From contig NC_013132.1 in assembly GCF_000024005.1 (NCBI RefSeq), positions 6,752,001 to 6,816,000 of the forward strand: a stretch of 64,000 bases of DNA, read 5' to 3'. Below, piece by piece: positions 18,983 through 27,854 of the stretch. Source of the stretch: Chitinophaga pinensis DSM 2588. GTDB lineage: Bacteria > Bacteroidota > Bacteroidia > Chitinophagales > Chitinophagaceae. The stretch's first letter is position 1. Every line of letters begins with the position of its first letter. Under the pieces are notes generated by a model. It made no database searches and was not told the DNA's origin. It saw only the letters and a program-made list of their open reading frames with translations. Made by a program: the position numbers and the translations under genes.

Positions 18983-20245
18983 TTAGAATACAATAGGCAA
19001 GGCTTCCAGTCCTCTCATGACACTGTTGTTCTTATACTTCAGCGCATCGATATCACCTCCTTCTACTGAAAAAGCAGGAATACGCTTCAACAAGGTGTTG
19101 ATCGCGATTTCACCCTCTAACTTTCCCAGAGCGGAACCCACGCAATAGTGTGTACCCTGTCCGAAGGAAAGATGTTTGTTATCCTTACGGGTGATATCAA
19201 AAGCATCCGGAGACTCAAATCTTCTGGGGTCTCTGTTAGCAGCCGTGATACAGATATGTACCAGTTCGCCTTTCGGAATAGTGACACCGTTCATCTCTAC
19301 ATCTTCAAGCGTGTATCTTTCGCTGGCCAGACTCACCGGCGGGTCCAGTCGCAACACTTCATCTATTGCGGTATTAATAAGCGCCGGATCATTACGGAGT
19401 GCCAACTGTTGTTCAGGATATTGCAGGAGTGCCAGTACGCCATTACCGATAAGGTTAACAGAGGTTTCATAACCTGCGGCAAACAGCAGAAATACCGTTG
19501 ACATTAATTCTGTTTCGTTCAACTTGTCGCTACCTTCTTTTGCCTGCACGAGGTGTGTGATCAGATCATCTGCGGGATGCACCTGTTTGCTGGCAAATAT
19601 CTCGCGCAGATAGTTGGTGAAACCACCGATAGCTTCCGGCATCATCTGCATTCTTTCTTCACGGGTAACGTTAATATCTATGTTCAGGATAATGTTGGAC
19701 CATCTTCTGAATAGTTGCTGGTCTTTCTCTGGTATGCCCAGCAGACCAGATATAATACTGATCGGCAGTGGCAAAGCATAATCATTGATAATATCAATGC
19801 GACCGGAGGGTATATGTTTATCCAGCAGGTTATTGGTGATATCCTGTATGTGAGCGCGCATCCCTTCTACCAGTTTCGGGGTAAAAGCTTTCTGCACCAG
19901 TTGTTTCATTCTTGTATGATCAGGCGGATCCATATACAGCACGTGATGGCTGAATAACTGACTCATGGCCAGCGGAGAGGCAGGCGCTTTATGATCGGGA
20001 GGCAATGTCTTTTTGATATCCTTGGTAAAACGGGGATCCTTAAATACCAGCATAGCATCCTCATAACGGGTAATCAGCCAGAAGGGCTGGCCGCTGCTGA
20101 AGGCCACACGATGTACGGGGGCTTCGTCTCTCATGGCAGCATAGGTAGCAAACGGATTCTTAATAAAAGCAGAATCTGAAAAATCAATATCAGGAATTGC
20201 TTTTCCTGCAAAAGGACATTTTGCAGTCTGAGTGGTCGTTTCCAT
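18983..20245 (-). CDS. cytochrome P450
   Basis: A 420-residue bacterial class I type P450. The I-helix motif AAGYET is at 256-261, the ExxR pair at Glu296-Arg299, and the heme loop FGQGTHYCVG at 361-370 with Cys368 as the heme thiolate ligand. There is no membrane anchor, so it is cytosolic and needs a separate ferredoxin and reductase, neither of which is visible here. In this operon it most likely oxidises the finished or chain-bound polyketide (hydroxylation or epoxidation). It is 68 nt downstream of the decarboxylating KS-like gene and 24 nt upstream of the 203-residue orphan. The family call is secure; site and timing of oxidation are unknown. Confidence 0.95.
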   Translation of the reverse strand: METTTQTAKCPFAGKAIPDIDFSDSAFIKNPFATYAAMRDEAPVHRVAFSSGQPFWLITRYEDAMLVFKDPRFTKDIKKTLPPDHKAPASPLAMSQLFSHHVLYMDPPDHTRMKQLVQKAFTPKLVEGMRAHIQDITNNLLDKHIPSGRIDIINDYALPLPISIISGLLGIPEKDQQLFRRWSNIILNIDINVTREERMQMMPEAIGGFTNYLREIFASKQVHPADDLITHLVQAKEGSDKLNETELMSTVFLLFAAGYETSVNLIGNGVLALLQYPEQQLALRNDPALINTAIDEVLRLDPPVSLASERYTLEDVEMNGVTIPKGELVHICITAANRDPRRFESPDAFDITRKDNKHLSFGQGTHYCVGSALGKLEGEIAINTLLKRIPAFSVEGGDIDALKYKNNSVMRGLEALPIVF

Positions 20246-20313
20246 AAATAGTATTTTTTTAAGATAATTAGAGAGATGGTCCCGTGTAGGAACAGCTATA
20301 TCTGAACAATGAA

Positions 20314-21543
20314 TTATAGCGGAGCGCTGATCACTAATGCAGTATTCATTCCGCCAAAACCAAAACTAAGCGTGATGGCATGTGTGATCTGATGGGTAAC
20401 TGCCTGTTGTCTTACCCAGTTGAAGTTATTGTCTATCGGGTTATCAAGATTAACACTTGGATGTAACATACCGGCCTCCATTTGCAACAATACGGCTATC
20501 AGTTCTACGCAGCCTGCAGCAGTGAGGCCATGCCCTAATACAGACTTGGTAGTATTGATAAAGGCATGTTCCAGTCTGCAGTTCCTGAGGGCATCCAGTT
20601 CCGTTTCATCGCCGATACGGGAACCGGTAGCGTGCGGATTAACGTAATCTATCTCTGCTGCGGTAATACCTGCCTGCTGCAATGCATGATTGATCACATA
20701 AGACTCTCCTTCAAAAGAAGGATCCGGGTTTCTATGACCATCCATATACATTGCGCCACCCTTGAGTACAGCATAATGACGAACGCCCCTGGCTTTTGAA
20801 GATGCATTGCTTTCAATGACCACAGCGCCACAGCTTTCACCATAGATGAATCCGTCCCGGTCGATATCATATGGCCGGCAGGCAAGTTCCGGCTGACTGG
20901 CAAAACGTTCCGATCCCAGTGCGCCAAGACTCTTAAAGCTTTGCAGTTCCCAGTAAGAGAGGTCCATCAATGCTCCCAGGGCAATACAGACGTCTACCTG
21001 CCCGGATTCTACAGCCATAACAGCCTGTAAGATCGCGGCTTGTCCGCTGGCAGATGCAGCGCCCAGCGTATAAGCATGTCCCCGGATACCAAACTGCTCT
21101 GTGCACAAACCACAGATATCTGTATCCATAAAAGAAATGCCATAGGCAGGCGTGATAAACCGCTGTCGGTCACGATACTTTTCATGCACAAGCAGGGCTT
21201 CCCTTTGCTGCACGTTAGAGCCGCCTACGATCAGTCCGATTCTTGCAGGAGGTACTGCATCCAGCTTTGCATCTTCCCAGGCATCAGCCAGGGTTATTAA
21301 TGCTGCCTTTCCCGAAAGTGATGCGCTCCTGAATAATTTAGGTGCAATACGTTCCGGTGGCAATAACATACCCAGTTCAGCACCGATAAATGCCGATGTA
21401 TGCTGACGCCCTTCGCGTTGCATAATGCCGAAAGAAGTTTGTCCTTTCAGCAATGAAGATGTTACGGATGTTTTTCCCTGGCCGCTGGCTGTAGTAATAC
21501 CAATTCCTGTAATAACAGGTTGTTTATACCACTTGCTGCTCAT
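20314..21543 (-). CDS. ketosynthase-like decarboxylase (KS with Cys-to-Ser active site) of a beta-branching cassette
   Basis: A 409-residue stand-alone ketosynthase homologue. The nucleophile position reads GAASASG, with Ser in place of Cys (Ser164 from the chosen start). The two catalytic His are kept, in NPHATGS and VLGHG. Cys-to-Ser KS proteins of HMG-CoA-synthase cassettes decarboxylate malonyl-ACP to acetyl-ACP, the donor for beta-branch carbons. The free ACP directly upstream supports this. I chose the ATG at 21543 rather than a TTG five codons earlier; the gene still overlaps the ACP gene by 20 nt, so the two are probably translationally coupled. The HMG-CoA synthase and enoyl-CoA hydratase partners are not in this window and would have to lie beyond the left edge. 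Confidence 0.88.
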   Translation of the reverse strand: MSSKWYKQPVITGIGITTASGQGKTSVTSSLLKGQTSFGIMQREGRQHTSAFIGAELGMLLPPERIAPKLFRSASLSGKAALITLADAWEDAKLDAVPPARIGLIVGGSNVQQREALLVHEKYRDRQRFITPAYGISFMDTDICGLCTEQFGIRGHAYTLGAASASGQAAILQAVMAVESGQVDVCIALGALMDLSYWELQSFKSLGALGSERFASQPELACRPYDIDRDGFIYGESCGAVVIESNASSKARGVRHYAVLKGGAMYMDGHRNPDPSFEGESYVINHALQQAGITAAEIDYVNPHATGSRIGDETELDALRNCRLEHAFINTTKSVLGHGLTAAGCVELIAVLLQMEAGMLHPSVNLDNPIDNNFNWVRQQAVTHQITHAITLSFGFGGMNTALVISAPL

Positions 21544-21769
21544 AAAACGTCTCCACAAGGTCCTCTATGTTCTGCGCCCCGGAAAATGTAATCAGTGGAA
21601 TGTCCAGAGAGAGAGATTCGATAGTCAAGGTGATGATTTCTGCGCGATCAACTGAGTTGGCTCCCAGTTCTTTCAACTCATCAGTAATAACAAATGCATG
21701 GGTTTCCAATTCGGGGATAATCTCTTTTGTGTGCTGTACTATCAGCTCAAAGATGGCTTGTTTGTTCAT
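21524..21769 (-). CDS. free-standing acyl carrier protein
   Basis: An 81-residue ACP. The phosphopantetheine site is in ELGANSVDRAEI, and the Ser of ANSVDRAE is the attachment residue. The VDRAEI form is typical of the donor ACPs of beta-branching cassettes. Its 3' end overlaps the start of the KS-like decarboxylase by 20 nt, fitting a malonyl-ACP to acetyl-ACP pair. It is 32 nt downstream of the 91-residue orphan. It could also be a general carrier for the pathway, but the neighbour argues for the branching role. Confidence 0.92.
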   Translation of the reverse strand: MNKQAIFELIVQHTKEIIPELETHAFVITDELKELGANSVDRAEIITLTIESLSLDIPLITFSGAQNIEDLVETFYEQQVV

Positions 21770-21801
21770 TATAACGGTTATTAGTAAACAACTCTGATCC
21801 T

Positions 21802-22077
21802 TTAGTCTTCAACCAGGAAACTGTAGAATGTCTCCTTGATATCATCGGCTTCATCAACTTCTTCGCCATCGCACACTACGTGCATACCTGGCAGCATAGC
21901 CACTTCCACAATATCGCGTATCTCAATAACAATGGGCTTGAAGTGCTGTTTACTTACAAACATAAATTTGTCATATACCTGGGGTTTCCTGGCCGTATCG
22001 GCCTTTAATACATGGTTTACAAGTATGCCCGTTTCGTTTACGTACTCGCAGTTAATAATTAGCTTGTAGTCTCTCAT
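21802..22077 (-). CDS. small uncharacterised protein in PKS operon (91 aa)
   Basis: I do not recognise this protein. It has 91 residues, no signal peptide and no membrane segment, and a predicted alternation of beta strands with a very acidic C terminus (DGEEVDEADD). The start ATG at 22077 is 3 nt after the stop of the AT-like gene, and its end is 32 nt before the ACP. This tight position in the trans-acting block (AT-ER, acyl hydrolase, ACP, decarboxylase) suggests a role in the pathway, for instance as a small partner or adaptor. That is inference only. Confidence 0.8.
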   Translation of the reverse strand: MRDYKLIINCEYVNETGILVNHVLKADTARKPQVYDKFMFVSKQHFKPIVIEIRDIVEVAMLPGMHVVCDGEEVDEADDIKETFYSFLVED

Positions 22078-22080
22078 ACT

Positions 22081-23082
22081 TCACGTTTTTAGGGTGAGCG
22101 AAATTTGTTTGCTGATATGATGAATGGCAGTCTGTAGGGTCTTCAGTTTCTCTCCGTCTTTACCGAAGGGAGACAATACATCAAACAGACGACCGGAAAT
22201 GGATGCCGGAGCAATTTTCGCTGTTAGGTTTTTCAGGGTTCCTGAGGGGCTGCAATCAATGTAATAATAGGGTCCGCTCTTTTCGAGGCTTTCTATCGCT
22301 TCCTTAAATCTGATCCTCCGACGTATAACCTGCCAGAAGTAGGTGATGGAGATATCATACCATTCCCGGGCATATACCGACGAATAGAACGGTATTACCG
22401 GTAATGAAAAGTGTTTATCCCTGTTCCCGTCAAGGAATAAAGCACCGATCTTTTCCATCTCCGAACTATGAAATGCATATTTCACCGGAAGTACACTGTA
22501 CATGATCTCCCGGGTATGCAAAAAACTGCTGATACCCGATAGAGCCGTTTTTGCTGCACTTAAAGTAAAATGAGCGTCGTAGTTATATGCCGCTATGACA
22601 GCATTCATATAAAGCGCCGGTTCATTTTCAAATATCGTCTGGTCATGCAGCAGGGTGATCATACCACCTTCTGCGCAACTGCGTTCTACCAGTGCTGCCT
22701 GACGGATAACGATCTCCAGCATATCTTCAGCGGGGATCGCTCCACTGACTGCAGCGGCGACTGTTTCTCCCAGACTGGATCCGAGTACATATGCCGGAGC
22801 AGCTGGTAACAGCTCACTGACTGTGCGGGCCAGCGCGTACTGTACCATAAAAATGGCAGGATGCGAGTAAAGCAGTCTGTCCAGCGGATATCTCTTATTC
22901 CCATCATAGAGATATTCGATGACAGACAGGCCGGTCAGCCGCACTGCGACTTCGTCCAGCCCAAGCATGGTATTCCTGAATGTAGGGTTTGTGTCAAACA
23001 ATGCCCGGCCCATATTGTAATACTGGCTTCCCTGACCAGCAAATAACAGTACAGGCTGCGGGGCTGACATAGTATCTTGCAT
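22081..23082 (-). CDS. acyltransferase-like protein, probable trans-acting acyl hydrolase
   Basis: A 333-residue member of the malonyl-CoA:ACP acyltransferase fold. It has the N-terminal GQGSQYYNMG motif, the nucleophile elbow GSSLGE with Ser103, and a conserved His in YAFHSSEM. Standard malonyl-loading ATs have GHSLGE; the GSSLGE elbow and GQGSQYY motif are what I associate with the PedC-like acyl hydrolases of trans-AT systems, which clear stalled or wrong acyl chains from carrier proteins. The neighbouring AT-ER has the classical GHSLGEY and is the better candidate for malonyl loading. It starts 20 nt after the AT-ER and ends 3 nt before the 91-residue orphan. Confidence 0.82.
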   Translation of the reverse strand: MQDTMSAPQPVLLFAGQGSQYYNMGRALFDTNPTFRNTMLGLDEVAVRLTGLSVIEYLYDGNKRYPLDRLLYSHPAIFMVQYALARTVSELLPAAPAYVLGSSLGETVAAAVSGAIPAEDMLEIVIRQAALVERSCAEGGMITLLHDQTIFENEPALYMNAVIAAYNYDAHFTLSAAKTALSGISSFLHTREIMYSVLPVKYAFHSSEMEKIGALFLDGNRDKHFSLPVIPFYSSVYAREWYDISITYFWQVIRRRIRFKEAIESLEKSGPYYYIDCSPSGTLKNLTAKIAPASISGRLFDVLSPFGKDGEKLKTLQTAIHHISKQISLTLKT

Positions 23083-23102
23083 GGTAAATTAGCTGAAAAG
23101 GG

Positions 23103-25475
23103 TTATGCCGGAATCATGGAGCGGCCTTCCCGGGCAACAAGTGCATGATCATAAAAACGGGATAAATAGGCCGCCGCACCGGTCATCAGCAACAGGGCAA
23201 TACTATCCGGATGCCGGTTATTCCAGTGTCTTAAAGGGGTATCTTTTACCCATTCATTAAACGACCCAAGCGCAGAACTGCTTTGTACCTGGTAATCCAG
23301 CCGGGCAGCCTGATCGCCTGTAAGTGCCGCTTTCATACTTTTCTCAAAATATTGTCTGAATACCAGTGCCATCTTATGCCGCGGATGCTGCGTAGCACTG
23401 GCAATTGTAGCTGGACTGAGCGTTTGTTTCAGCTGCTCGAAAACGGCCTCCAGCGTTGCACCAAAATAACGCGTTTCAAGCTGCGTCCTGTCTTTTTCAT
23501 CCAGTTCATCAAGGGAGGTATACATCCTGTAAAACTCATACAAACGGGCTGCTCTGGCCGGGAAAAACAGTCCTTTCTTCAGCACCTGTATACGTGCACC
23601 AAATTCAAACAACTCTTCTCCCGGTACATAATCTGTATCCTGGATACCCGTCTCCTGCAACATATCCTTTACCTCCCTGCTGGTACCTGCTTCTACTGTA
23701 CATTGGTTCACCGAGCCTGTCAGAATAAATTCCGCTCCTGTGAGGAATGCTCCTGCCGCGGCCTCCGGTGTGCCTATGCCTCCTGCCAGTCCGATGCGTG
23801 GCGCCTCCTGATACCCGAAACGACGTGCGAGCTGGTCCCTCTGCTGTCTGAAGGCCGTTACCAATGCATAAGGCATTTTACGTCCTCCCATACCGGTTCC
23901 CTCCGCTTCTGCACAGATATCGTCTGCCATAGGTATCGTCACAGCCATCAGCGCCTGTTCCTTCGTGATTTTACCTGCGGCAACAAGTTGTTCCACTGTC
24001 TTCTCTGGTGGAGGCTGGAGAAAGAGCGCTGCGATGTCAGGACGGGCCGCTTTGGCAAGTATATGATGCCGGATAGTGGTACGTCCGTTTCTATCCTTTA
24101 CGAGACCAGATACACGATAGTATACAATTGCCTCACTCAGCGCAGTGTATCCACCTGCTTCCACAACGCTTACCTGATGCTTTTGTAGCAGCGCGACGAG
24201 TGCCATCTCTGCCGCGGCATCATCCGGCTGATGCCAGACGTGAATGCCGTAAGGAAAAGGCGCTGGTAAGGTCTGAAAATAACGGATCGCTTCTTCTATT
24301 TCTGCCAGACTCTTTCCCTTAGATCCATAAAAACTCAATAAACCGGCCCGGCCCATCCTTACCACCAACTCTTTCGAAGCGATGCCATAAAACATCGATC
24401 CTGCCGCATACGCATACTTTACCTTATATAGCTTACGAAAAGCGGCACTGCCCAGGTGTGTTGCTGTAAATAAGGGATCAATACCTTCCGCCACTTCTTC
24501 CCCTGTCAATTGCCTGTAATAAGCAGGCAATTCATCCGTTATTATCTCTTCCTGTGTGGTTGCCGGCGCAGTTTGTTCTACCTGCTTTTGCGGCTGTTGT
24601 ACGGGTGCAAAACCACCAGCTGCTGCCGACATAGGTGCGGCGGCAATAAATCCCTGCATCTTCGTCAGTACATCGCCAGGTCCTACTTCCTGAAAGGTAG
24701 CTACACCATTATGCAACAAAAAGGAAATACTCTCATACCATTTCACCTGACTGGTAATCTGTGTCGTCAGTAATTCCCCGATACGGCCATCCTCGTAGGG
24801 ACGAGCCAGCACATTGGAAATAACGGGTATCTGCAAAGGAGAAAAATGTACACTGGATACACATAGGGCAAAGGCATCCTGCGCTTCCTTCATATATCTT
24901 GAGTGAAAAGCACCACTGACATTCAATGGATAATAGAGCTTTGCACCATTGGCTTCAAATACTTTCTGGGCACTGATAATATCGTCCCGTAATCCGGAAA
25001 TAACAATCTGTTCCGCAGAGTTGTAATTAGCGATATCAATACTAGTGTAGCTACTTTCGACAAGTATCTTTCTGACTGTATCCATCTTTAATCCCAGCAA
25101 AGCAGCCATTCCACCATTTTTCACACGTCCCATAATCTCTGCGCGCTGTTTAACCAGCTTCAGACCAGTTTCAAAAGAGAATGCACCTGCTGCAAACAAT
25201 GCCACATATTCACCCAGGCTATGCCCCAGTACAAAATCAGGTTTAGGCATAGTATCCAGTCTGTCCAGGTATGACAACGCATTTACCACATATAGTGCAG
25301 GCTGCGTATACTGTGTCTGATTGAGTAAACGGTGCTCGTCCGTCACACACAATTCCCTGATATTATAACCCAGTATTTCACTTGCCTCTTCCGTCAGTGA
25401 AGTATATTTATCAAACAATTTTTCGCCCATCCCTCTTTTCTGAGAGCCTTGGCCGGGGAACAAATAAGCAATCAT
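23103..25475 (-). CDS. trans-acting acyltransferase-enoylreductase fusion (AT-ER)
   Basis: A 790-residue protein. The N-terminal malonyl-CoA acyltransferase (1-290) has PGQGSQ at 7-12, GHSLGEY with Ser86, and a C-terminal EVGPGDVL. After a Gln-rich linker (300-325) comes a PfaD-type flavin enoylreductase (330-790) with the GGIGTPEAAAGAFLTGAEFILTGS phosphate-binding region near 560 shown here only by its ends (GGIGTP, FILTGS). AT-ER fusions of this kind load malonyl units on AT-less modules and reduce enoyl intermediates in trans. I chose the ATG at 25475 (protein MIAYLFPGQGSQ): the longer frame needs a TTG at 25517 that overlaps the upstream gene and adds residues unusual for the family. Confidence 0.92.
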   Translation of the reverse strand: MIAYLFPGQGSQKRGMGEKLFDKYTSLTEEASEILGYNIRELCVTDEHRLLNQTQYTQPALYVVNALSYLDRLDTMPKPDFVLGHSLGEYVALFAAGAFSFETGLKLVKQRAEIMGRVKNGGMAALLGLKMDTVRKILVESSYTSIDIANYNSAEQIVISGLRDDIISAQKVFEANGAKLYYPLNVSGAFHSRYMKEAQDAFALCVSSVHFSPLQIPVISNVLARPYEDGRIGELLTTQITSQVKWYESISFLLHNGVATFQEVGPGDVLTKMQGFIAAAPMSAAAGGFAPVQQPQKQVEQTAPATTQEEIITDELPAYYRQLTGEEVAEGIDPLFTATHLGSAAFRKLYKVKYAYAAGSMFYGIASKELVVRMGRAGLLSFYGSKGKSLAEIEEAIRYFQTLPAPFPYGIHVWHQPDDAAAEMALVALLQKHQVSVVEAGGYTALSEAIVYYRVSGLVKDRNGRTTIRHHILAKAARPDIAALFLQPPPEKTVEQLVAAGKITKEQALMAVTIPMADDICAEAEGTGMGGRKMPYALVTAFRQQRDQLARRFGYQEAPRIGLAGGIGTPEAAAGAFLTGAEFILTGSVNQCTVEAGTSREVKDMLQETGIQDTDYVPGEELFEFGARIQVLKKGLFFPARAARLYEFYRMYTSLDELDEKDRTQLETRYFGATLEAVFEQLKQTLSPATIASATQHPRHKMALVFRQYFEKSMKAALTGDQAARLDYQVQSSSALGSFNEWVKDTPLRHWNNRHPDSIALLLMTGAAAYLSRFYDHALVAREGRSMIPA

Positions 25476-25509
25476 AACAACTTTATTAAATAACAAGCGA
25501 AAGTTTATA

Positions 25510-26034
25510 TCAGGCAATTTTTTCTATATCACAGTTGCTGATCTCTACTGATACCGCCTGCGCTATTACCGGCAGTTTAATCAAAACACGCAGGCGATTT
25601 GATCTTTTATACAATTCTCCTTCCAGTCCGGAAAACACCCCGTTGAGTATTCTTATCTTATCGCCCGTATTATATACAGACTCTATTTCCACATCCTGTC
25701 TTGACTGTTCTATCTGCCTGATTTTATTGATATCATCCTCACTTATAGCAATAGCTCTTCCTTCTACAGAAACAAACCGGACCACACCAGGAATTCCCAG
25801 TATAGGCGTTTTGTTTAGTAAGTTTGTTTTAACAAATATGTAGTTTGGGAATAAAGGTACTTCCATTCTTTTGAGACGGTCACTCCACTTTCGCACTTCT
25901 GTTTTTACCGGGAGATAATGAATGATATCTATTAGTGCTAACTGCCTTCCTATCTTTTTTTCAAACAGCGGATATGTATACAATACATACCACTTACTTT
26001 CACGCTGCTGCGTAATAGACATTGATGATCTCAT
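25510..26034 (-). CDS. NusG/UpxY-like specialised transcription antiterminator
   Basis: A 174-residue NusG paralogue. The N-terminal NGN domain (12-115) begins WYVLYTYPLFEKKIG and contains FPNYIFVKTN and GIPGVVRFVS. The C-terminal KOW domain (about 118-172) has the GDKIRILNGVFSGLEG motif. It is the first gene of the minus-strand polyketide operon, 34 nt before the AT-ER. Housekeeping NusG sits next to secE and ribosomal genes, which is not the case here. Paralogues at the head of long capsule (UpxY), LPS (RfaH) or polyketide (TaA, LoaP) operons let RNA polymerase read through tens of kilobases. That is the likely role here: cis-encoded positive control of a very long transcript. Confidence 0.9.
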   Translation of the reverse strand: MRSSMSITQQRESKWYVLYTYPLFEKKIGRQLALIDIIHYLPVKTEVRKWSDRLKRMEVPLFPNYIFVKTNLLNKTPILGIPGVVRFVSVEGRAIAISEDDINKIRQIEQSRQDVEIESVYNTGDKIRILNGVFSGLEGELYKRSNRLRVLIKLPVIAQAVSVEISNCDIEKIA

Positions 26035-26451
26035 AAATCTTGTAGTTACTGGATAGTATAAATGAGGGAAACGAATGAACTGGCATTTATAACAAATTCA
26101 TTCATAAGGCTGTACGCCGTGTTCTAAAGTTCTAAAACAGTTGTAGATGAAACATGGCTTCGCCGGACTATGCCCCAGGCATGTTATATTAAAACAAAAA
26201 AATTGGTGAAAACTTACTTAAATGTACTGCTAGTTAACAAAGTCTTTGGGTTATTTAAGGCATAAAACTTCGTGTCTACGATTATATGGATAGAGTGTTT
26301 ATGTTTTGATAAAATTAGTAAAAAAAATATAAAAACAAATTTTGAAACGATTTGTTTCTCAGAATATTTTTAAGAACTTGCAATTACTACACACATCATT
26401 CTACTGCTTCAGAATTAATTCCAAATCTGTTTAAACCCTTTCAAAATAGCC
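26035..26451. promoter_or_regulatory. divergent promoter region between PKS operon and MFS pump
   Basis: About 417 nt of A+T-rich non-coding DNA separates the two divergent transcripts, so the start signals of both should be here. No perfect TTTG / TAnnTTTG pair was found for either. Visible structure: a perfect tandem repeat of GTTCTAAA (26121-26136); a 5-3-5 palindrome ATGCC-CCA-GGCAT at 26170-26182; and a 5-5-5 inverted repeat GAAAC-N5-GTTTC at 26344-26358, 94 nt before the pump gene. The first two would lie in, or just before, the leader of the PKS transcript, where a NusG paralogue would be expected to engage polymerase. Confidence 0.5.
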
Positions 26452-27726
26452 ATGACAAAGACATCCAACGAAACTATACAGTTCAGTTCTTATCAAAAAC
26501 TTATCATCTTCATGCTTGCAGTTGCTCAGTTCTCTGTACTGCTTGACTTCATGGTAATTGCTCCTTTAGGTGATTTATTAATTAAATCTTTATCGCTTAA
26601 ACCAGCACAGTTCGGGATTGCAGTATCTGCTTATGCATTTAGTGCGGGAATATCGGGATTATTAATTGCAGGTTTCGCGGACAGATACGACCGTAAAAAA
26701 TTATTACTCTTTTTTTATGCAGGTTTTATATTAGGAACATTATGTTGTGCAATCGCATCCTCTTATATTTATCTAGTTGCCGCACGTATTGTTACAGGTC
26801 TGTTCGGTGGTGTGATCAGCTCTATTGCAATGGCCATCATAGCCGACATTTTCCCCCTGCAACAGCGGGGCAGAGTAATGGGCTATCTGCAACTGGGCTT
26901 TAGCGCCAGCCAGGTACTAGGCATTCCTCTCAGTTTATTAATAGCGAATCTATGGGGATGGCAATATCCATTTGTACTGGTATCTGCAATAGGACTGATA
27001 GGGCTAATAATGATCGCTACCAGGCTGCAGCCATTACAGCAACACCTGCATATACAACAAACACGTTCTCCGCTTTTACATCTCAAACATGCACTCTCTA
27101 TCGGTCGCTACCATATTGGCTATATCGCTACTGCCCTCATGTCAATCGGTGGTTTCATGATGATGCCCTTCAGCAGCTCTTTCGCTGTAAATAATCTGCA
27201 TGTAACCCAAACACAGCTGCCCGGATTATTCATGGCATCAGGTATCACTACCCTCGTCGTAATGCCATTAATAGGCAAACTGAGTGATAAAATGGACAAG
27301 TTTAAATTATTCACACTTGCCTCCATACTCATGATGGCGATAGTCGTGATCTATACCAATCTCGGACCGACTCCCTTCTGGATTGTTGTGGCACTGAATA
27401 TGCTGATGATGTCTAGTATTATGAGCAGAATGATTCCGAGCAGTGCGTTAACCAGCGCAATCCCGGAGCCACAGGACAGGGGTGCGTATATGAGTGTCAC
27501 GGCTTCCCTTCAGCAAATAGCCGGCGGTATCGCAGCAGCAGTTGCCGGTATTATCGTAACACAGAAAGACAAGTTACAGCCCCTGGAACATTATAACATC
27601 GTAGGTTATATGATGGTAGTCATCACTGTCTTCTGTATATATCTCGTTCACAGGATCAATAAAATGATCATTGAAAAAAACACCAATACCCAGAAAGCAA
27701 ATAAACCCAGTGTATACCCTGCCTGA
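26452..27726 (+). CDS. MFS efflux transporter
   Basis: A 424-residue major facilitator protein with about 12 hydrophobic segments. The loop 2-3 motif reads GFADRYDRKKLLL, close to the classical GxxxDRxGRR signature, and motif C-like GFSASQVLGIPLS follows near residue 160. It belongs to the DHA1-type drug efflux group by general appearance. It is transcribed away from the polyketide operon out of a shared 417-nt region, the usual position for a producer's self-resistance pump. The substrate is inferred from position only. Confidence 0.9.
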   Translation: MTKTSNETIQFSSYQKLIIFMLAVAQFSVLLDFMVIAPLGDLLIKSLSLKPAQFGIAVSAYAFSAGISGLLIAGFADRYDRKKLLLFFYAGFILGTLCCAIASSYIYLVAARIVTGLFGGVISSIAMAIIADIFPLQQRGRVMGYLQLGFSASQVLGIPLSLLIANLWGWQYPFVLVSAIGLIGLIMIATRLQPLQQHLHIQQTRSPLLHLKHALSIGRYHIGYIATALMSIGGFMMMPFSSSFAVNNLHVTQTQLPGLFMASGITTLVVMPLIGKLSDKMDKFKLFTLASILMMAIVVIYTNLGPTPFWIVVALNMLMMSSIMSRMIPSSALTSAIPEPQDRGAYMSVTASLQQIAGGIAAAVAGIIVTQKDKLQPLEHYNIVGYMMVVITVFCIYLVHRINKMIIEKNTNTQKANKPSVYPA

Positions 27727-27741
27727 CAGCAGGGTATACAC
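27710..27741 (+). terminator. hairpin at the end of the MFS gene
   Basis: A perfect 13-bp inverted repeat (GTGTATACCCTGC and its complement) with a 6-nt loop. The stop codon of the pump gene lies in the loop. The following sequence has only a short T run, so it may need a factor or act partly as an mRNA 3' stabiliser. Confidence 0.7.
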
Positions 27742-27854
27742 CCTATTTTACCCATCAGTATGATCTATCTGGTAACAAAAAATTAAACATCGAAAAATGA
27801 ACAGATATCAAAAATTCGACTTAATTTACGTCGTGAAAGTATTTGAGTAAACAT

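Noticed and set aside
23283..24188. A 301-codon plus-strand frame opposite the AT-ER gene
   Set aside because: It is long but Cys/Leu-rich without domain pattern, and the AT-ER frame on the other strand is fully conserved.
25476..25517. TTG start extending the AT-ER protein by 14 residues
   Set aside because: The added residues overlap the NusG-like gene and precede the normal family start at MIAYLFPGQGSQ.
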